A stretch of DNA of 29,879 nucleotides from Apostichopus parvimensis (taxonomy: Eukaryota > Echinodermata > Holothuroidea > Aspidochirotida > Stichopodidae). Below the pieces are notes generated by a model that saw only the letters and a list, made by a program, of their open reading frames with translations, did no database searches and had not been told where the DNA came from. Shown in pieces: positions 1 to 11,059 of the stretch. The stretch is from contig KN882649.1 of assembly GCA_000934455.1 (NCBI GenBank), positions 101,489 to 131,367 on the forward strand, written 5' to 3'. Made by a program: the position numbers and the translations under genes. Each line of letters begins with the position of its first letter. Positions within the stretch are counted from its first letter, which is position 1.

Positions 1-1
1 A

Positions 2-946
2 GTGGTTAGAGGCTTTGAAGAGGAACAACAAATACCATCTGATTCACCCACTGCTTCAAAGTCCACTTTGAGAATCGTCATGGCGATTGCGGCTAGTGAA
101 GACTGGAAGTGTGAAAGCATAGATATTAAGGCTGCATTTTTACAAGGCAGGAAGATCGACAGAGATGTGTATCTAGTTCCTCTGTCTGAGGTGAGAGAAG
201 AAGGTATCATATGGAAAATTGAAAAGGCTGTGTATGGGCTAGCAGATGCATCCCGTAACTGGTTTTTCAGTGTTTAAAGAAGAACTTTTGAAGCTCAACT
301 GCAAACAATCACAGTTAGATAAAGCTTTGTTCAGATGGTACAACAATGGGAGGCTGGAAGGAGTGTTTGTCAAAGCAAACAAGGCGGTTCGTCATGCCAA
401 AAATGTTTCTGGAAGTATTCTTTTCCCAAACCTTGGGCCAAGTAGCGACTGGAAGATCAGGGTGTTCTGTGATGCATCCTGGGGAAATCTGCCTGATGGT
501 GTGTCTAGCAGTCAAGGACATGTGGTTTTTCTGACAGGACATGCACAGAAGGGTTGTCCTCTAGCTTGGACATCCAACAAGATAAAGCGGAAAGTATCAA
601 GTACCCTAGCAGCTGAAACTCTTTCTATGCAAGCTGTGTACCTCGGAACTCTGATAACAGAAGTGTATTTGACAGCTACAGTGCCAACAAAATTCCTATC
701 ACTGTATACACAGACAACAAGTCTCTATACCAGAATGTACATTCAACTAAACAAGTGCATGAGAAGCACCTGAGAATCAACATTGCAGAGATCCAAAGAA
801 TGATGGCTACAGGAGAAGTTCAGACAATTGAATGGGTACAGAGTAAACTCCAGTTGGCAGACGCTTTAACCAAGAGAGGAGCAGATAGCGATTGGCTTTT
901 GGAATGCCTCAGCTTTGGTGAACTGAAAATTGATAGCGATGAATGA
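2..946 (+). pseudogene. Decayed Ty1/copia (GalEa-like) pol: reverse transcriptase and RNase H
   Basis: The translation shows copia RT motifs: IDIKAAFLQG (region with the first catalytic Asp) and EKAVYGLADASRNWF (the copia YGL-x-x-A-x-R-x-W block). RNase H features follow: FCDASWGNLPDG, SSTLAAETLSMQ and the terminal ADALTKRG. The wording ADASRNWF and WGNLPDG is like GalEa-type copia elements of marine animals, from memory. One frameshift lies near 270 and another near 670. The RT active-site YVDD region is missing: after GRLEGVF at about 375 the frame jumps to VKANKAVRHAK, so there is an internal deletion. The 5' part is outside the window. It cannot encode a working protein. Confidence 0.88.
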
Positions 947-1217
947 TCTCATTGGACTCTATACTGTTTTACATTTAATGTCAGAGAACATTAATTCGCT
1001 AGTCAGTCTCGTGAAGGATTCAGTGAGAACTTTTTAATACCAAGTTATCAAGTTTGTCTTACAAGACTGTAAAGATTGTTTTTAGTTAACGAGGACATTT
1101 TTCATTGGCGTGGGTACAGTTGGCCCACTATGTTCATCTGTAACAAATAGTTATGGACTTTAGTTTTGACTCCACCATCATGTTACCTGCTGTTGCTTTA
1201 GAAAGATGAGGGGAGTA

Positions 1218-1660
1218 TGTTATGTCTGTAATAATTTATATATTTCCCTTTGTTTTCCCTCTCTCTCCTGCAGGTATGGTGGGGCTTTATTGCATGCCAT
1301 TAGTATAGAGACATTAGTATAAACAGTAGAATAGACATGAACAAAGTATTCATACTAGCCAATTAACAAATTTTACTTTAGATCTTTTAAGTCGAAGCAG
1401 CCGACTCATATCCACATCAACCTTTGTCTATCTCTCCTGTCATTCTACATCGCCTTCTTACTGAGCCCTCTAGCAGTGGGGAAGGAGATCTATTGTACGG
1501 TAGCCTCAGTGTTCATTCATTTCTTTTGTCTTGCTACTTTGGCTTGGATGTCCACAGAAGCTATGAACATGTACTATTTACTCCTCAAAGATGAAAGGAG
1601 CAACGTTAGACACTTTATACCAATAGCTTGTCCACTAGCCTATGGTAAGTGAGGTTTTGG
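1218..1660 (+). mobile_element. Probable 3' LTR of the copia element (right end uncertain)
   Basis: A purine-rich tract (AAAGATGAGGGGAG, 1202-1215) lies about 260 bp after the pol remnant and is followed by TATGTTATG. This is the usual layout of a polypurine tract and an LTR starting TG, here at 1218. A TATA-like TTTATATAT follows at about 1235. No matching 5' LTR is in the window and no clear CA end with target duplication was found, so the right boundary is a guess. Confidence 0.4.
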
Positions 1661-2060
1661 GGATAATTATAACTTAGTGTAATGGAAATATATCCCTTTA
1701 AGTAATTTGTTAGTGTAATATTATCGTCATAGGATTGAGTGCTCCCTCAGTTCTACCCGTCGATGGCCCCCAGAAGTCTGTAATTGTATCTCTCCCCAAA
1801 AATGTGTAGAGCTGTTGCGAGTTGCAGGTGGGACAGCCAATGAAAATCTTACCCCTGTTTTGTTTGTAAACTTTGTTGAATCAGCACCCGAGTTTGGAGA
1901 TGTTTCCCCTTGTTAGTGGTAGTGGAGGTATTCCGAGATTGGCCCTTGACAGAGAAAAAACTGAGAGAACCCCCTATTTTCTGTAAGTTGCTACCACTTA
2001 ACAACTGGTATATTTGTTCTATCACACGATTATGTGCTTGGCATGACTTCTAAGTTTAAT
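1661..2060. other. No feature seen
   Basis: Mixed-composition DNA between the copia LTR and SINE copy 1. Short frames only, with no recognisable domain, repeat or splice-site chain. Confidence 0.5.
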
Positions 2061-2319
2061 TGTATGTATGTATGTATGTATGTATGTATATGTGATCTTC
2101 CCGCAAGCAGGAACTCGCGAAAGAAGCCATGGAGGCTTATAGACTCGCAAGCTGACTTAAGCCAATCTCTCGGCACACATCCATTTAACGTCCATGTCGG
2201 GAAGTTGTTATTGAACAACACCCTTGCCAGACGACACACACTGCTGTCGGCGAGGAATCGAACCGGGGATCTCATGACTGGGAGACGCCGGCATTAACCA
2301 CTAGGCTATTCACTCCGCC
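2061..2319 (-). mobile_element. tRNA-derived SINE, copy 1
   Basis: Read on the minus strand it starts GGCGGAGTGAATAGCC and has a pol III A box (TAGCCTAGTGG) and a perfect B box (GGTTCGATTCC), a tRNA-like head. A unique body follows, ending GCGAGTTCCTGCTTGCGGG. The 3' tail is a (TACA)n tetranucleotide repeat, seen on the plus strand as TGTATGTATG. The same body end and tail occur in the copy at 27070-27309. The open reading frames over this region on both strands are not genes. Confidence 0.85.
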
Positions 2320-2797
2320 TTATTTTTGTTTGTCTAAGGAAAGGTAAAATCGGGTATCTTTGGGGTGATGGGGGATATTGTTCGTACACCTAGGAAATTC
2401 TAAGAAAACTATCGTTGAGCTAAGTGTATTTAAGTAACAAGAAACGAGGGTGTATTTTTAATAGACATCATATTTGTTGTCACTTTCTATATGGGTTCGA
2501 TAATTGTAATTTCGACTTCACTATTTCGAGCTCACAAATGCTAGACCATATGTTTCATGTGGGCGTATGTCTTGTATATATCTTTTATGTTTTCTTAATC
2601 AAAGCAAGTAGTGAGAAAGAGTAGTGTCAACAAACGCTAGTATTATCCTTCATCTGTACATACATTTACCCACGTACTGGTTCGGTTGTGATTCGAAAAC
2701 AGATGTTTTATTTAGTAATCTAAAATGTTTAAGTCTTTAAGCCTAGCTGTTGTTGAGTGAGTCCCAACAAAATATCTTGCATGTCTCCACGAGTTAG

Positions 2798-2992
2798 TGT
2801 AACTGCGTAATTGCGTAGCTACGTAAGTGCGTAGTTGCGTAACTGCATAACTACCTAGCTGCGTAAGTACGTAACTGCGTAACTACGTAGCTACCTAACT
2901 GCGTAAGTGCATAAGTGCGTGACTGCGTAACTGTGTAATTGCGTAACTTCCTAAGTGTGTAACTGTGTAACTGTGTTACCGCTTAAGTGTGC
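2798..2992. repeat. Degenerate 8-bp tandem array (GTAACTGC-type)
   Basis: About 24 units of a roughly 8-bp word run through this stretch, with variants such as GTAACTGC, GTAAGTGC, GTAGCTAC and GTAACTGT. The period stays near 8 although the unit varies at two or three positions. It has no spacers of unique sequence. Confidence 0.85.
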
Positions 2993-4233
2993 AGACAATT
3001 TCTGTACCATTTCTATTAACTGTTTATCAAAGTCTCTGTAAAGTCTGTCAATGCCTTAATCTGTGGTAAATTCATATGCCAGTGAATCAAAGATCGACTG
3101 AATACATCAATAAATAAGATATCAACCAGCCATCAACCTCTTCTCCCATTTTTGTCTTTATATGTGTTAAAGATTTTTATTAGTTCAAAGCAGCTGGACT
3201 TCGGGAGACACTGGTCAATGTTACATTATAAATGGGATGGAATCATTCACAGATTCTGACAGAATTACAATGACAGTATCAAATGGACGATTACTTTGAA
3301 TAGATAATGGAGGATGGTCCATAGAGTACAACCCACAAATAAAGATTGACAATACTTCAAACTTTGACTTGTGGTCTAATTTTTTTGGTCACCAAAGGAA
3401 ACTTGTTAAGCAATTAAATAATGAATTATAATTTTGAATATCATCATATTTCTGACTGTTTTTGTTGTTGTTACCATCAGGATTACCTGCCGCTTGTGCT
3501 CTTCTTGTGTTGTTGCTCGACAATAGCACTGATTTCCAATCTGCGAGCTAGTAATTAGTCTCAGAAATTTTGACTTTTTAAGCCTTTTCTTCTTTCAATT
3601 ACGAAGGTTAGGTGTAAGCCACATGGCTATAGTGATGATATATACCAAGGGTGCTCTTTGCTACCAGTTCTTTATCTTAGATTTGTTTCAAGAGGAGGAG
3701 GTTAATCAAAGTCTTTTTGTCCCCTTTTAATTTGTTTGGGCTAAAGCTTTTGTCTTTCGAAACATCTGAAAACCTTGCAAAGTGTAGCAAAGGGTCAGAA
3801 AGTGTCCTAAACCATCGAAATGTCGGCTTTGATAAATTAGTGTCGACTTCAAAGATGTCTGTGCTTCTTCGCAAAACGTCCAGGAGAAAAAGTTTAACAG
3901 TCCAAATTGAAAAATTGATAGATGGTGGTTTTCATTCACACTCTTGAGGTTAAAAAGCCAACTATCATCAGCAGGAGAAGAAAGGAGTATTTGGAATGCC
4001 TGTCTATCCAGCTTATTCTATGCATGTGTGCCTGTCTTCCTGTACTTGCTTCTTGTCTATGAGAACTATCTTTTGGGGTCTGAACATGTGCAATGATTTG
4101 ACTTCGAAATGTTGCATGTGACTAGGCATATCATATTCAAGGAACTTAGTCAGTCATGGTTCGAATTGTGAAAGTGATGACTGAACAAAATGTTAATACT
4201 GCATGTTTTGATATTAAAACAATAACACCAAAT
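2993..4233. other. No feature seen
   Basis: AT-rich intergenic DNA. Overlapping open frames on both strands at 3677-3947 have no recognisable motif. A similar stretch between SINE copy 1 and the 8-bp array (2320-2797) is equally empty. Confidence 0.5.
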
Positions 4234-4280
4234 CGAATTATAATATATATATATATGCATATATATATATATGCAAAATA
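4234..4280. repeat. AT dinucleotide palindrome
   Basis: Two (AT)n runs flank ATGCATAT, making a self-complementary stretch that could extrude as a cruciform. It lies about 120 bp before the dispersed repeat at 4399. Confidence 0.7.
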
Positions 4281-4398
4281 TCACAAAATATAAGCACGCG
4301 AACAACTTTGGGGATGAAAGTTGCTACGCGCCTGCAACCAAGCAAATGTCCCCCCCCCCTCCCAATATTTGAAACAAATCGCCGCCCCTGCTCATTTG

Positions 4399-4618
4399 CA
4401 ATGATAATATTTGTGATAAGAAACTTTAAACATAACATGTCTCACTACTTTTTTTCACACAAAAGTCGTTCTTGCACTATACTCGTCAACTCCACTTTGA
4501 GGAAGTTCAAACTGAATAAGGATAAGGGTTTTCAAAATGACCTTTATCAGTCATGCTTTAACGCCTTTACGGTTTTGTCAGTTTGTTTACTATCAAATAT
4601 GCAAAGGTGGTGTAAAGT
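4399..4618 (+). repeat. Dispersed repeat family R1, copy 1
   Basis: This segment aligns along its whole length with 9249-9447 in the same orientation. Shared blocks include GATAATATTTGTGATAAGAA, TGAGGAAGTTCAAACTGAAT and CAAAGGTGGTGTAAAGT. The copies differ by substitutions and small indels. No coding domain, terminal inverted repeat or target duplication was seen. It is probably a piece of an unnamed transposable element. Confidence 0.8.
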
Positions 4619-4907
4619 GCTCTTGTACTCACTAAGATTGAACTAAGGTCTTTGGAATATACTGTATTTAATTCATACAAGCCATATGGAAACTTTTGCT
4701 CTATAAACGGCCCGTTGTCAGAGAAATAAATGCTGTTGTATACGCATAGGAAGCGTTGCAGTTTTCACTCTCCCAAATTGCTGTGAGAGCACTGCACATC
4801 ACTGTGCTGTGTTGAGATTAGCCGCATAAAAGAGGACTTCATGTTGTTGATGGTCCTCAAAGGACCATTGAAGTTCTCTGCTCACTATTAAAGGTAGATA
4901 CTGTACA

Positions 4908-5299
4908 CAGTGGCGGAGCTAGGGGTATTGGTCAAGGGGGGCAAGAATGGTCTGTAGGGGCGCTTTCGACACTATCTAAGCGGAGCGCCACCACATGTTG
5001 GCGCGGGGCGTACAGAAATTTTTTAAGTACAGATACTTCCTAGATCGCCGGAAATGACCCTTCCCGGGCCTTGCTAATTTGCAGATAAACGAAGAATAAA
5101 TAGCTGTTAGAGCATTTTGTCAGAAAATTACACCAACAAAATGTGACAAATGTCAATAGGTAATGAGAACGCAATTAAAAAGTCAATAATCGCGAATAAG
5201 TACAAAGTGGTAAAAAGCTGAAAGGGCGCCAGCAGTCCATTTGAGTCCATCAGGGGGGGGGCATCCGCCCCCCCTGACTGTATGGACGCTACACTACTG
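4908..5299. mobile_element. Non-autonomous hAT-type MITE, 392 bp, complete
   Basis: The left end is CAGTGGCGGAGC and the right end, inverted, is CAGTAGTGTAGC, matching at 9 of 12 positions. The element is flanked by an exact 8-bp direct repeat ACTGTACA at 4900-4907 and 5300-5307. Short CAG-starting inverted ends and an 8-bp duplication are the marks of the hAT superfamily. It has no transposase, so it must have been moved by another element. A G-run and C-run hairpin lies at about 5252-5277. Confidence 0.82.
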
Positions 5300-5307
5300 A
5301 CTGTACA

Positions 5308-6011
5308 TACAGTACAAAGCATGAAGCAAAACCACACTATTACAAGGTTTATAGACTTTTGACTTCTGTTGACATCTAAATTGAAATACATAAAGAGAGA
5401 GACAATTTTGTAATGGTACATAATTCCTTCACATCTTATGGGAATATTTAATGTACTGTACATAGCACTGCAGACATGACGCCCAGTTTGGCAGTTACTG
5501 ACTTCACATGATCAGTTTAAAGGTTCTTGCACTCATATGGACCTGCGAATGAATTTTATCAACCTTATCCTTCAGAGGTTTACAGTACTGGTCTGTACGT
5601 TGACCTTTGACCTTCCATGAAAACAGTAAGGTTTTGTACACAGAAAGGTTGATCGTTCTACATGTCAAATATGACACGTAAAGGTATTTCTCAAGGTCAT
5701 TCTGATGACATGGTTCATATCATCTCATGTCTGCTACCATGCCATTATCTAGCTAGGTAATAAACACAAAGGTGACACATGCAGCACATTGCAAGGGTAC
5801 TCTACAATTTCTCCTCTTGAGTTGCATTGATTGATGCATTATAGCATGTTGGGCTCAATTAGCTCACATTTCAAGTCTACAAACTGTCAGTCTTCGTTAT
5901 TATTTAATCTCTGTCTAACAGTGGTAACTTGAGTCATTGACATGGACTAGAGTCAGATTTGAGTAACATTTTTTTGACTTGTGACTTGATTTGTCAATAT
6001 ATTGATACAAA
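5308..6011. other. No feature seen
   Basis: AT-rich DNA right of the hAT MITE. Words like TACTGTACA recur here and elsewhere in the window without clear order. Confidence 0.5.
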
Positions 6012-6063
6012 CTTTCACAAACTTCGCAAACTTCACAAATTTCACAAACTTTCACAAACTTCT
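6012..6063. repeat. TTCACAAAC-type short tandem repeat
   Basis: The words TTTCACAAAC, TTCGCAAAC, TTCACAAAT and TTCACAAAC follow each other at a period of 9-10 bases. It is a simple repeat with no coding signal. Confidence 0.6.
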
Positions 6064-6495
6064 TAACAAAACAATGCAAATAAATGCAATGCACAATTGA
6101 AACAAATATTCAATTTGTTTTGTGTTCCACATACAGTAGCTTAGTCTTTCACTGTCAAAGGGAGATACAACTTGTTTTAATAGCATATATTCTAGCATAT
6201 TTCAATATGGCAGTAACTACCTCAGTATTAATGTAACTTAAAAATGTGAGTGTGACATGACATCACAAACAATATGGCAGTAAGAAAAGAAGCTATACTG
6301 TATGTGTAGTTATGCTGAGTTACAGTATGTATTATTGGTCAATTGTTGTACAAGGTGGGGTATATACTGTACATGTTAATATCAGCGGGAATCCCCTGAT
6401 GAAATAAGATTACATAATGTGGGCTGTATGTTAGTATATGTGGTCTGAAAAGAACACTGTATTTGATGATTTTAATGAAAGAAATGTCACATTCC

Positions 6496-6572
6496 TGTAA
6501 AGCGCTTCGAGCAGCGTTGCTGATGAACGCGCTATATGGGTACTATTTTATTATTATTATTATTATTTTCAT
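6496..6572 (+). mobile_element. 3' tail of a LINE or LINE-dependent SINE with (ATT)n end
   Basis: The sequence CTGTAAAGCGCTTCGAGC, then GAACGCGCTATATGGGTACT and a run of TTATTATTATT, is the well-known 3' end type of L2-clade LINEs and partner SINEs in many animals: paired GCGCT words and a trinucleotide tail. Only the tail is recognisable; the upstream part was not identified. Confidence 0.65.
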
Positions 6573-9149
6573 AGTCTGTATTTACAAGAGGTACGTACTG
6601 GAAGAAGTTTTACAATCAGTTCAGTTGCTGTCCACTTCAGAAAACTACTCTTGCAAAATTTACTCACCTCATGATCCACCAGCCACTTTAAAAAGCTGAC
6701 TTGTTGAACCTTATGGTTGACTGTCATTTATAGTCATTTATCATAGTATGACTTAATACTGTAAGTTGCTTGAAAACATGTGACTTAACTTAACAGAAAT
6801 TGACTTGTAATCTTGATGTGAGAAAAATTGTCTTCCACTTTGAAAAGTTTTGGTGACAATACTGCTGTATTATAAATTCCTCCAATTCTTACATTTAGGC
6901 CAATCAAACAATATGCATGGACATCTATCTTTCATCTTGATTAAAACTGATAGAACTCTGGGTATAATTTCCCCAGAGCGTCTTTGCTAATAATGGCCTG
7001 GGGGAAGGGTCTAAGTTTCTAATGAGCAAGCTAATGAGCCCAACCACTTAAAAATGGTGCCATTTTAATTAGTTAAAAGCTTATGTAAATCTCCATGCAA
7101 GATCAGAGCTATTGAAGGGCTAGCTGTTACTATATTGACAATTTACCTTCCTGAGCTCAACATAGAGTAACACTACATAGCCATATCACTTTTGAGAAAG
7201 TATACCCACTCCATTACAGTATTCATTATCACTTTGTCGAAAAAATATCCACCTTTATTTTTTTAATTTGTCAGTCCACCAACATGCCCAGACATGATAG
7301 GGGGAAAAATGAATTATGTGGGTAAATCTGTCCATGCAGAAACCTTTGGTGTAATTTCCATTGCCATGAATTTCCACAGTGCATAATTAGGTGCACAGCT
7401 CCCAGACATAGTGCAATTGCACAAATTTGTTCCAAATCATAATGTACAAGCCTAACCACTGACGTATCAGCACAAAATGTATACGTTGCCTGCTTACCAA
7501 CAGCTAGTTTATGCATTCAATGTATTTATCTGACAAAATCATTCCAAAGTTACAATTTGTTACCTTGTCTCACTGTGATCTTAGTTTTAAAAACTGCCAG
7601 ACTGTTGAGGTTCAGAAACAATTTATTCTTTGGACAAATATGTTTACACTATTTACTCATTGCCAGCCTATTGAAGGTAAACATCTGTGAATCTTTGAAT
7701 TTAATCCTGCATGAGGATCATCAAATTTAGGTATACTTAAGTTCAACACTTACTTTAAAATTTGATTAATATGATTTTTACCAAATCAAATCCAACCTCC
7801 GGTGACAAATATCTCCCAAAAATGAATCCCAATATTAGAGTTGAACATTAAGTTTGCATAAGAGAAGTGTCTTGGTGGCATTCATGTGCATTAATGGTCT
7901 TTTTTTTGGTAAAATAAAGATTGACTCATGCCAGTTTAAACAAATTAGAACAAAATACATAATCCAATTACTTGACAGGAATCAAAACACATAATATTTG
8001 CAGCCGTCGTTTTGCCATTAAATATTGAGCTATTCATCCTACTTCGTAAATTGATACAGTTAGAAGTACAGCTAGTGCATATATATATTTTTTTTTGATG
8101 GCTAAAAACACAAACCAGGAAAACCTGAAAATGTAAAATTCCAACACAAGCCAGAACGGTAAATGGTATTGCTTCGCAGAAAGGTTCTGGAGATATCAAG
8201 TTTGGTTTGCTATGCCTAACTTAGGCTATAAAATATCCTGCTCCTGCTATACATGATCTGGAAATCTTGCTCCACCATAGAAAAATGCACCTACCATCGA
8301 GCGTCATGCTCCCAAGTTAACATATTATTTCATCCTTTGTCAGTTCAAAGCAATACAAGTTTTGTAGACAAATGAAGGCCACTATAACAGGCAGTTACAA
8401 TAAACTTGGAGATATAATTGTATAATATTGTATAATATTTGTATAATATAATTGCTTAGGTTAGGATGATAATGAAGTGAGATCATGAGTTTACTTGATC
8501 CTGGATGCTATGCAAACATCTACTGTCAGAGTAGTGTAGTTTGCATACATCAGTCACTCCTATCATGTTATGCAACTGTTTATGTGCAAAAAAGCAAGGA
8601 GACGTGTTGCTAAGGAATGATGAACGATGTTGTCTGCACTTCTAATTCTCATGTCTAAACATGTACATTGTGTATGCCTACTGCCTAGTCCTGATAAGCT
8701 ATATATGTGTGCTCAAGTTTGATTGTTTGGAAGAAAATACTCAAATTTCAACTTTTCTAACATTCAGCTATATGTTACATGATACATTAATGTAACATGT
8801 ATATCTACCAAAGCGAAGCCTACTGGTCTTGATACCTGTGGCTCATTCATAACAACAAATGCTAACGTCACAATAGACTAGGCTAATGTTAGGCTTGCCT
8901 TGGCCTAATTAGTTATATCAGCTTAATTATAATATTAAGTAGGCTTACTAGGAATGTATAGCCCTAGGCAACGCCTTGTACTAGAACTAAAGCAGTGATA
9001 AGATCGTGTAACTTAGTACCTTGAGATCTGCTTTTTTGCACTGTATTGCAAACCAGGAGTACGATCAAAATGAAAACCGCCTTCGGCCTAACGTCGGAGT
9101 TCGTAATAGTATACATGATACCGTAAGTAGGCGTTTTACTTCTCAACGC
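6573..9149. other. No gene seen in this intergenic stretch
   Basis: AT-rich DNA with short simple repeats such as TATAATATTG near 8420-8450. Frames at 7271-7516 and 7945-8199 on the minus strand have no domain signature and lack plausible splice context. Confidence 0.5.
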
Positions 9150-9248
9150 AGTGCTGCTACGTCTGTCGTCTGCAGTGTGCAGTGCGTCTGTCGTCTGCAG
9201 TGCGTATGCAGTGTGGTCGTCTGTAGTCTGTCGTCTACATGTCGTCTG
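9150..9248. repeat. Degenerate CTGTCGTCTGCAGTG-type tandem repeat
   Basis: Words such as GTCTGTCGTCTGCAGTG and GTGCGTCTGTCGTCTGCAG recur with irregular spacing. The open frames across it on both strands are low-complexity and do not look like protein. Confidence 0.65.
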
Positions 9249-9447
9249 CAACGATAATATTTGTGATAAGAAACGTAACTTGTCCGACTCCTCTTTTTCC
9301 GTCGTTCATGCACTTAACTCGTCAACTCCATTTTGAGGAAGTTCAAACTGAATAAGAAAGCGAATTCAATTTGACCTTTATAAGTCATGCTTCAACGCCA
9401 TTACGGAGTGTCAGTTTATTGTGAAATACGCAAAGGTGGTGTAAAGT
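9249..9447 (+). repeat. Dispersed repeat family R1, copy 2
   Basis: This is the second copy of the repeat at 4399-4618, with the same order of blocks. The flanks differ: on the left is a GTCTGTCGTCTGCAGTGC-type simple repeat and on the right a GTCACGTGAC palindrome. Both similarity limits are therefore likely to be true family or fragment ends. Confidence 0.8.
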
Positions 9448-9450
9448 TGT

Positions 9451-9460
9451 GTCACGTGAC
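9451..9460. promoter_or_regulatory. GTCACGTGAC E-box palindrome
   Basis: The perfect 10-bp palindrome GTCACGTGAC matches the CLEAR/E-box type site bound by MiT/TFE bHLH-zip factors in vertebrates. It stands alone, next to the end of repeat R1 copy 2, with no gene start identified nearby. Confidence 0.25.
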
Positions 9461-11059
9461 TACAAATACAAAATGCAGACTGCACGTTCGATTGATTCAA
9501 ATATGGTGAGAAATCCTTGTGTACCGTATATATAGATTCAGTTTCTCTGAGCACCATTTTAGCACTCTAACATTGCACTTTGATCTATTAGGGTCAGCGA
9601 ATAGAAGAATTTTTGAGAAATGTTTCTGGGCTGGTTAAAGGCACTTCAGTTGATCGAGTAAACCGTTTCGACTTTTGAGTACAAGGGTACGTGGTAGCTC
9701 CTTTTTTTTAGTAACTTATATCGATAACTTTTACCTCTTGAATTCCCCTGTTGCTGCTCAAATTTGGACATGAACATAATAACATTGCCAGCTGGACTGA
9801 CCTCCACTGACCTCTATTGACCTCTATTGTCTGAGGAAATCTGGCAAATAAATGAAAGAACAGCTAATAAAGCCGTGTACCCCAAGTTTACCTAGAAGAA
9901 CATTCAAGGCCTGTTGCAAAGATTACCCTCAAAAACGGCACAGTTTACAATTAATGGTCAACATTAGCTCACAATCAATTAAGATTGCAGGTTAACTATG
10001 TAATGAATCACTGAAATCAACGTTCAACTTTTTTTGGATCACAACACTATGCAATGCTATTAGGATGTGGTTTTCGCCTAAAGATGCAACAACAAATCCC
10101 AAGCAATGTTGTGAAATAATAAACTTCAGCTATCAGAATATCTTTTCAATACTTTTCTGAATTTTCTAAATGGGCACTTTGTACCATGCTTTGACAGGAT
10201 ATATGGAGTTAAGTTACACTACTTAGCGTCACTTACTGCAGTCACTAATTGTCAGAACTATAACCCTTTAAATGCTGTGTCCAATGATGATCCAAATATT
10301 CGTCCAATTTCTAATTTAAGAAAACCATGAGAAATTGGTATAGCGATGTATGGGGCAACTAAATTTTGAAAAGTGATCCCCATACTCTCTGTACATGGAA
10401 TAATATCGAATAATATCAATTCAACTTCCATTTGAATTCCAATTATGTATAGTTAGTCCACTAATTTGTAATTACTCAGTTCCATGGTACGAACATGAAT
10501 TACTACACTACAGAACAGGTGGTACAGTACAACTTGAACCAATGAATTAAAATCAGTGCATACTTTATATAAGCTCAGCCATTTCCCCGATGGTCAGAGT
10601 ATAAAGAGTGCTTTCATTTATAATGGTATATAATTGATTTTTTTTTTGTAATTTTCACTCATGTATATTGGGTCAGTCATGTTAATTATTTTCCTTTCAT
10701 CCCTCACCAGGAAGTTTTCCACATATGCGGTTAGTGTATTATTCAAGTTTCTAACAGTTTTGAAAACAACAGAACAAATAGTTTTAATCTAAAAGGTTAC
10801 CTTGTGACAGTTATTTCATGTAAATCTAGGCTTAGTTGTTCATCTCAGTTCTCAACATCACCTTGGTGATGAATAAGAGACATTTACATGTTACATTTCA
10901 ATAGTAATCCAGAGATTAACAAAATGAACATAACAATGATTTGTGATGAATAGTTGTAGAGAAAAGAGAGAGGGATGGATTGGGGGGGGGGGTGGGGGAG
11001 ACTTTGGGAAAGTCTCAAGTGTACATGGCACCAGAGACTGTTAAGAGAAACAAACTTCC
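9461..11059. other. No gene seen in this intergenic stretch
   Basis: AT-rich DNA apart from the TGACCT cluster. A G-run of about 11 followed by TGGGGGAG lies at 10982-10999. No domain or repeat was recognised. Confidence 0.5.
9798..9823. promoter_or_regulatory. Three TGACCT half-sites at 10-bp spacing
   Basis: TGACCT occurs at 9798, 9808 and 9818, so neighbouring half-sites have a 4-bp spacer. AGGTCA direct repeats spaced by 4 are the classical thyroid hormone/LXR-type nuclear receptor element. It may equally be a short tandem duplication of a 10-bp word. Confidence 0.3.

Noticed and set aside
2798-2992. Array of short repeats as a CRISPR
   Set aside because: There are no unique spacers and the unit is 8 bp; it is a simple tandem repeat in animal DNA.
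4308-4646. 112-codon plus-strand frame
   Set aside because: It lies almost wholly in repeat R1 copy 1, and the second copy does not keep the frame.
5128-5463. 111-codon minus-strand frame with hydrophobic stretches as a membrane protein
   Set aside because: It crosses the right end and target duplication of the hAT MITE, so it is a chance frame.
9021-9336. Cys/Val/Ser-rich open frames on both strands as secreted peptides
   Set aside because: Their composition comes from a CTGTCGTCTGCAGTG-type simple repeat and the dispersed repeat R1.
9473-9520. Possible first exon: ATG followed by ten open codons and GTGAGA, next to an E-box palindrome
   Set aside because: Too short to support, and no downstream exon in phase was found on the plus strand.
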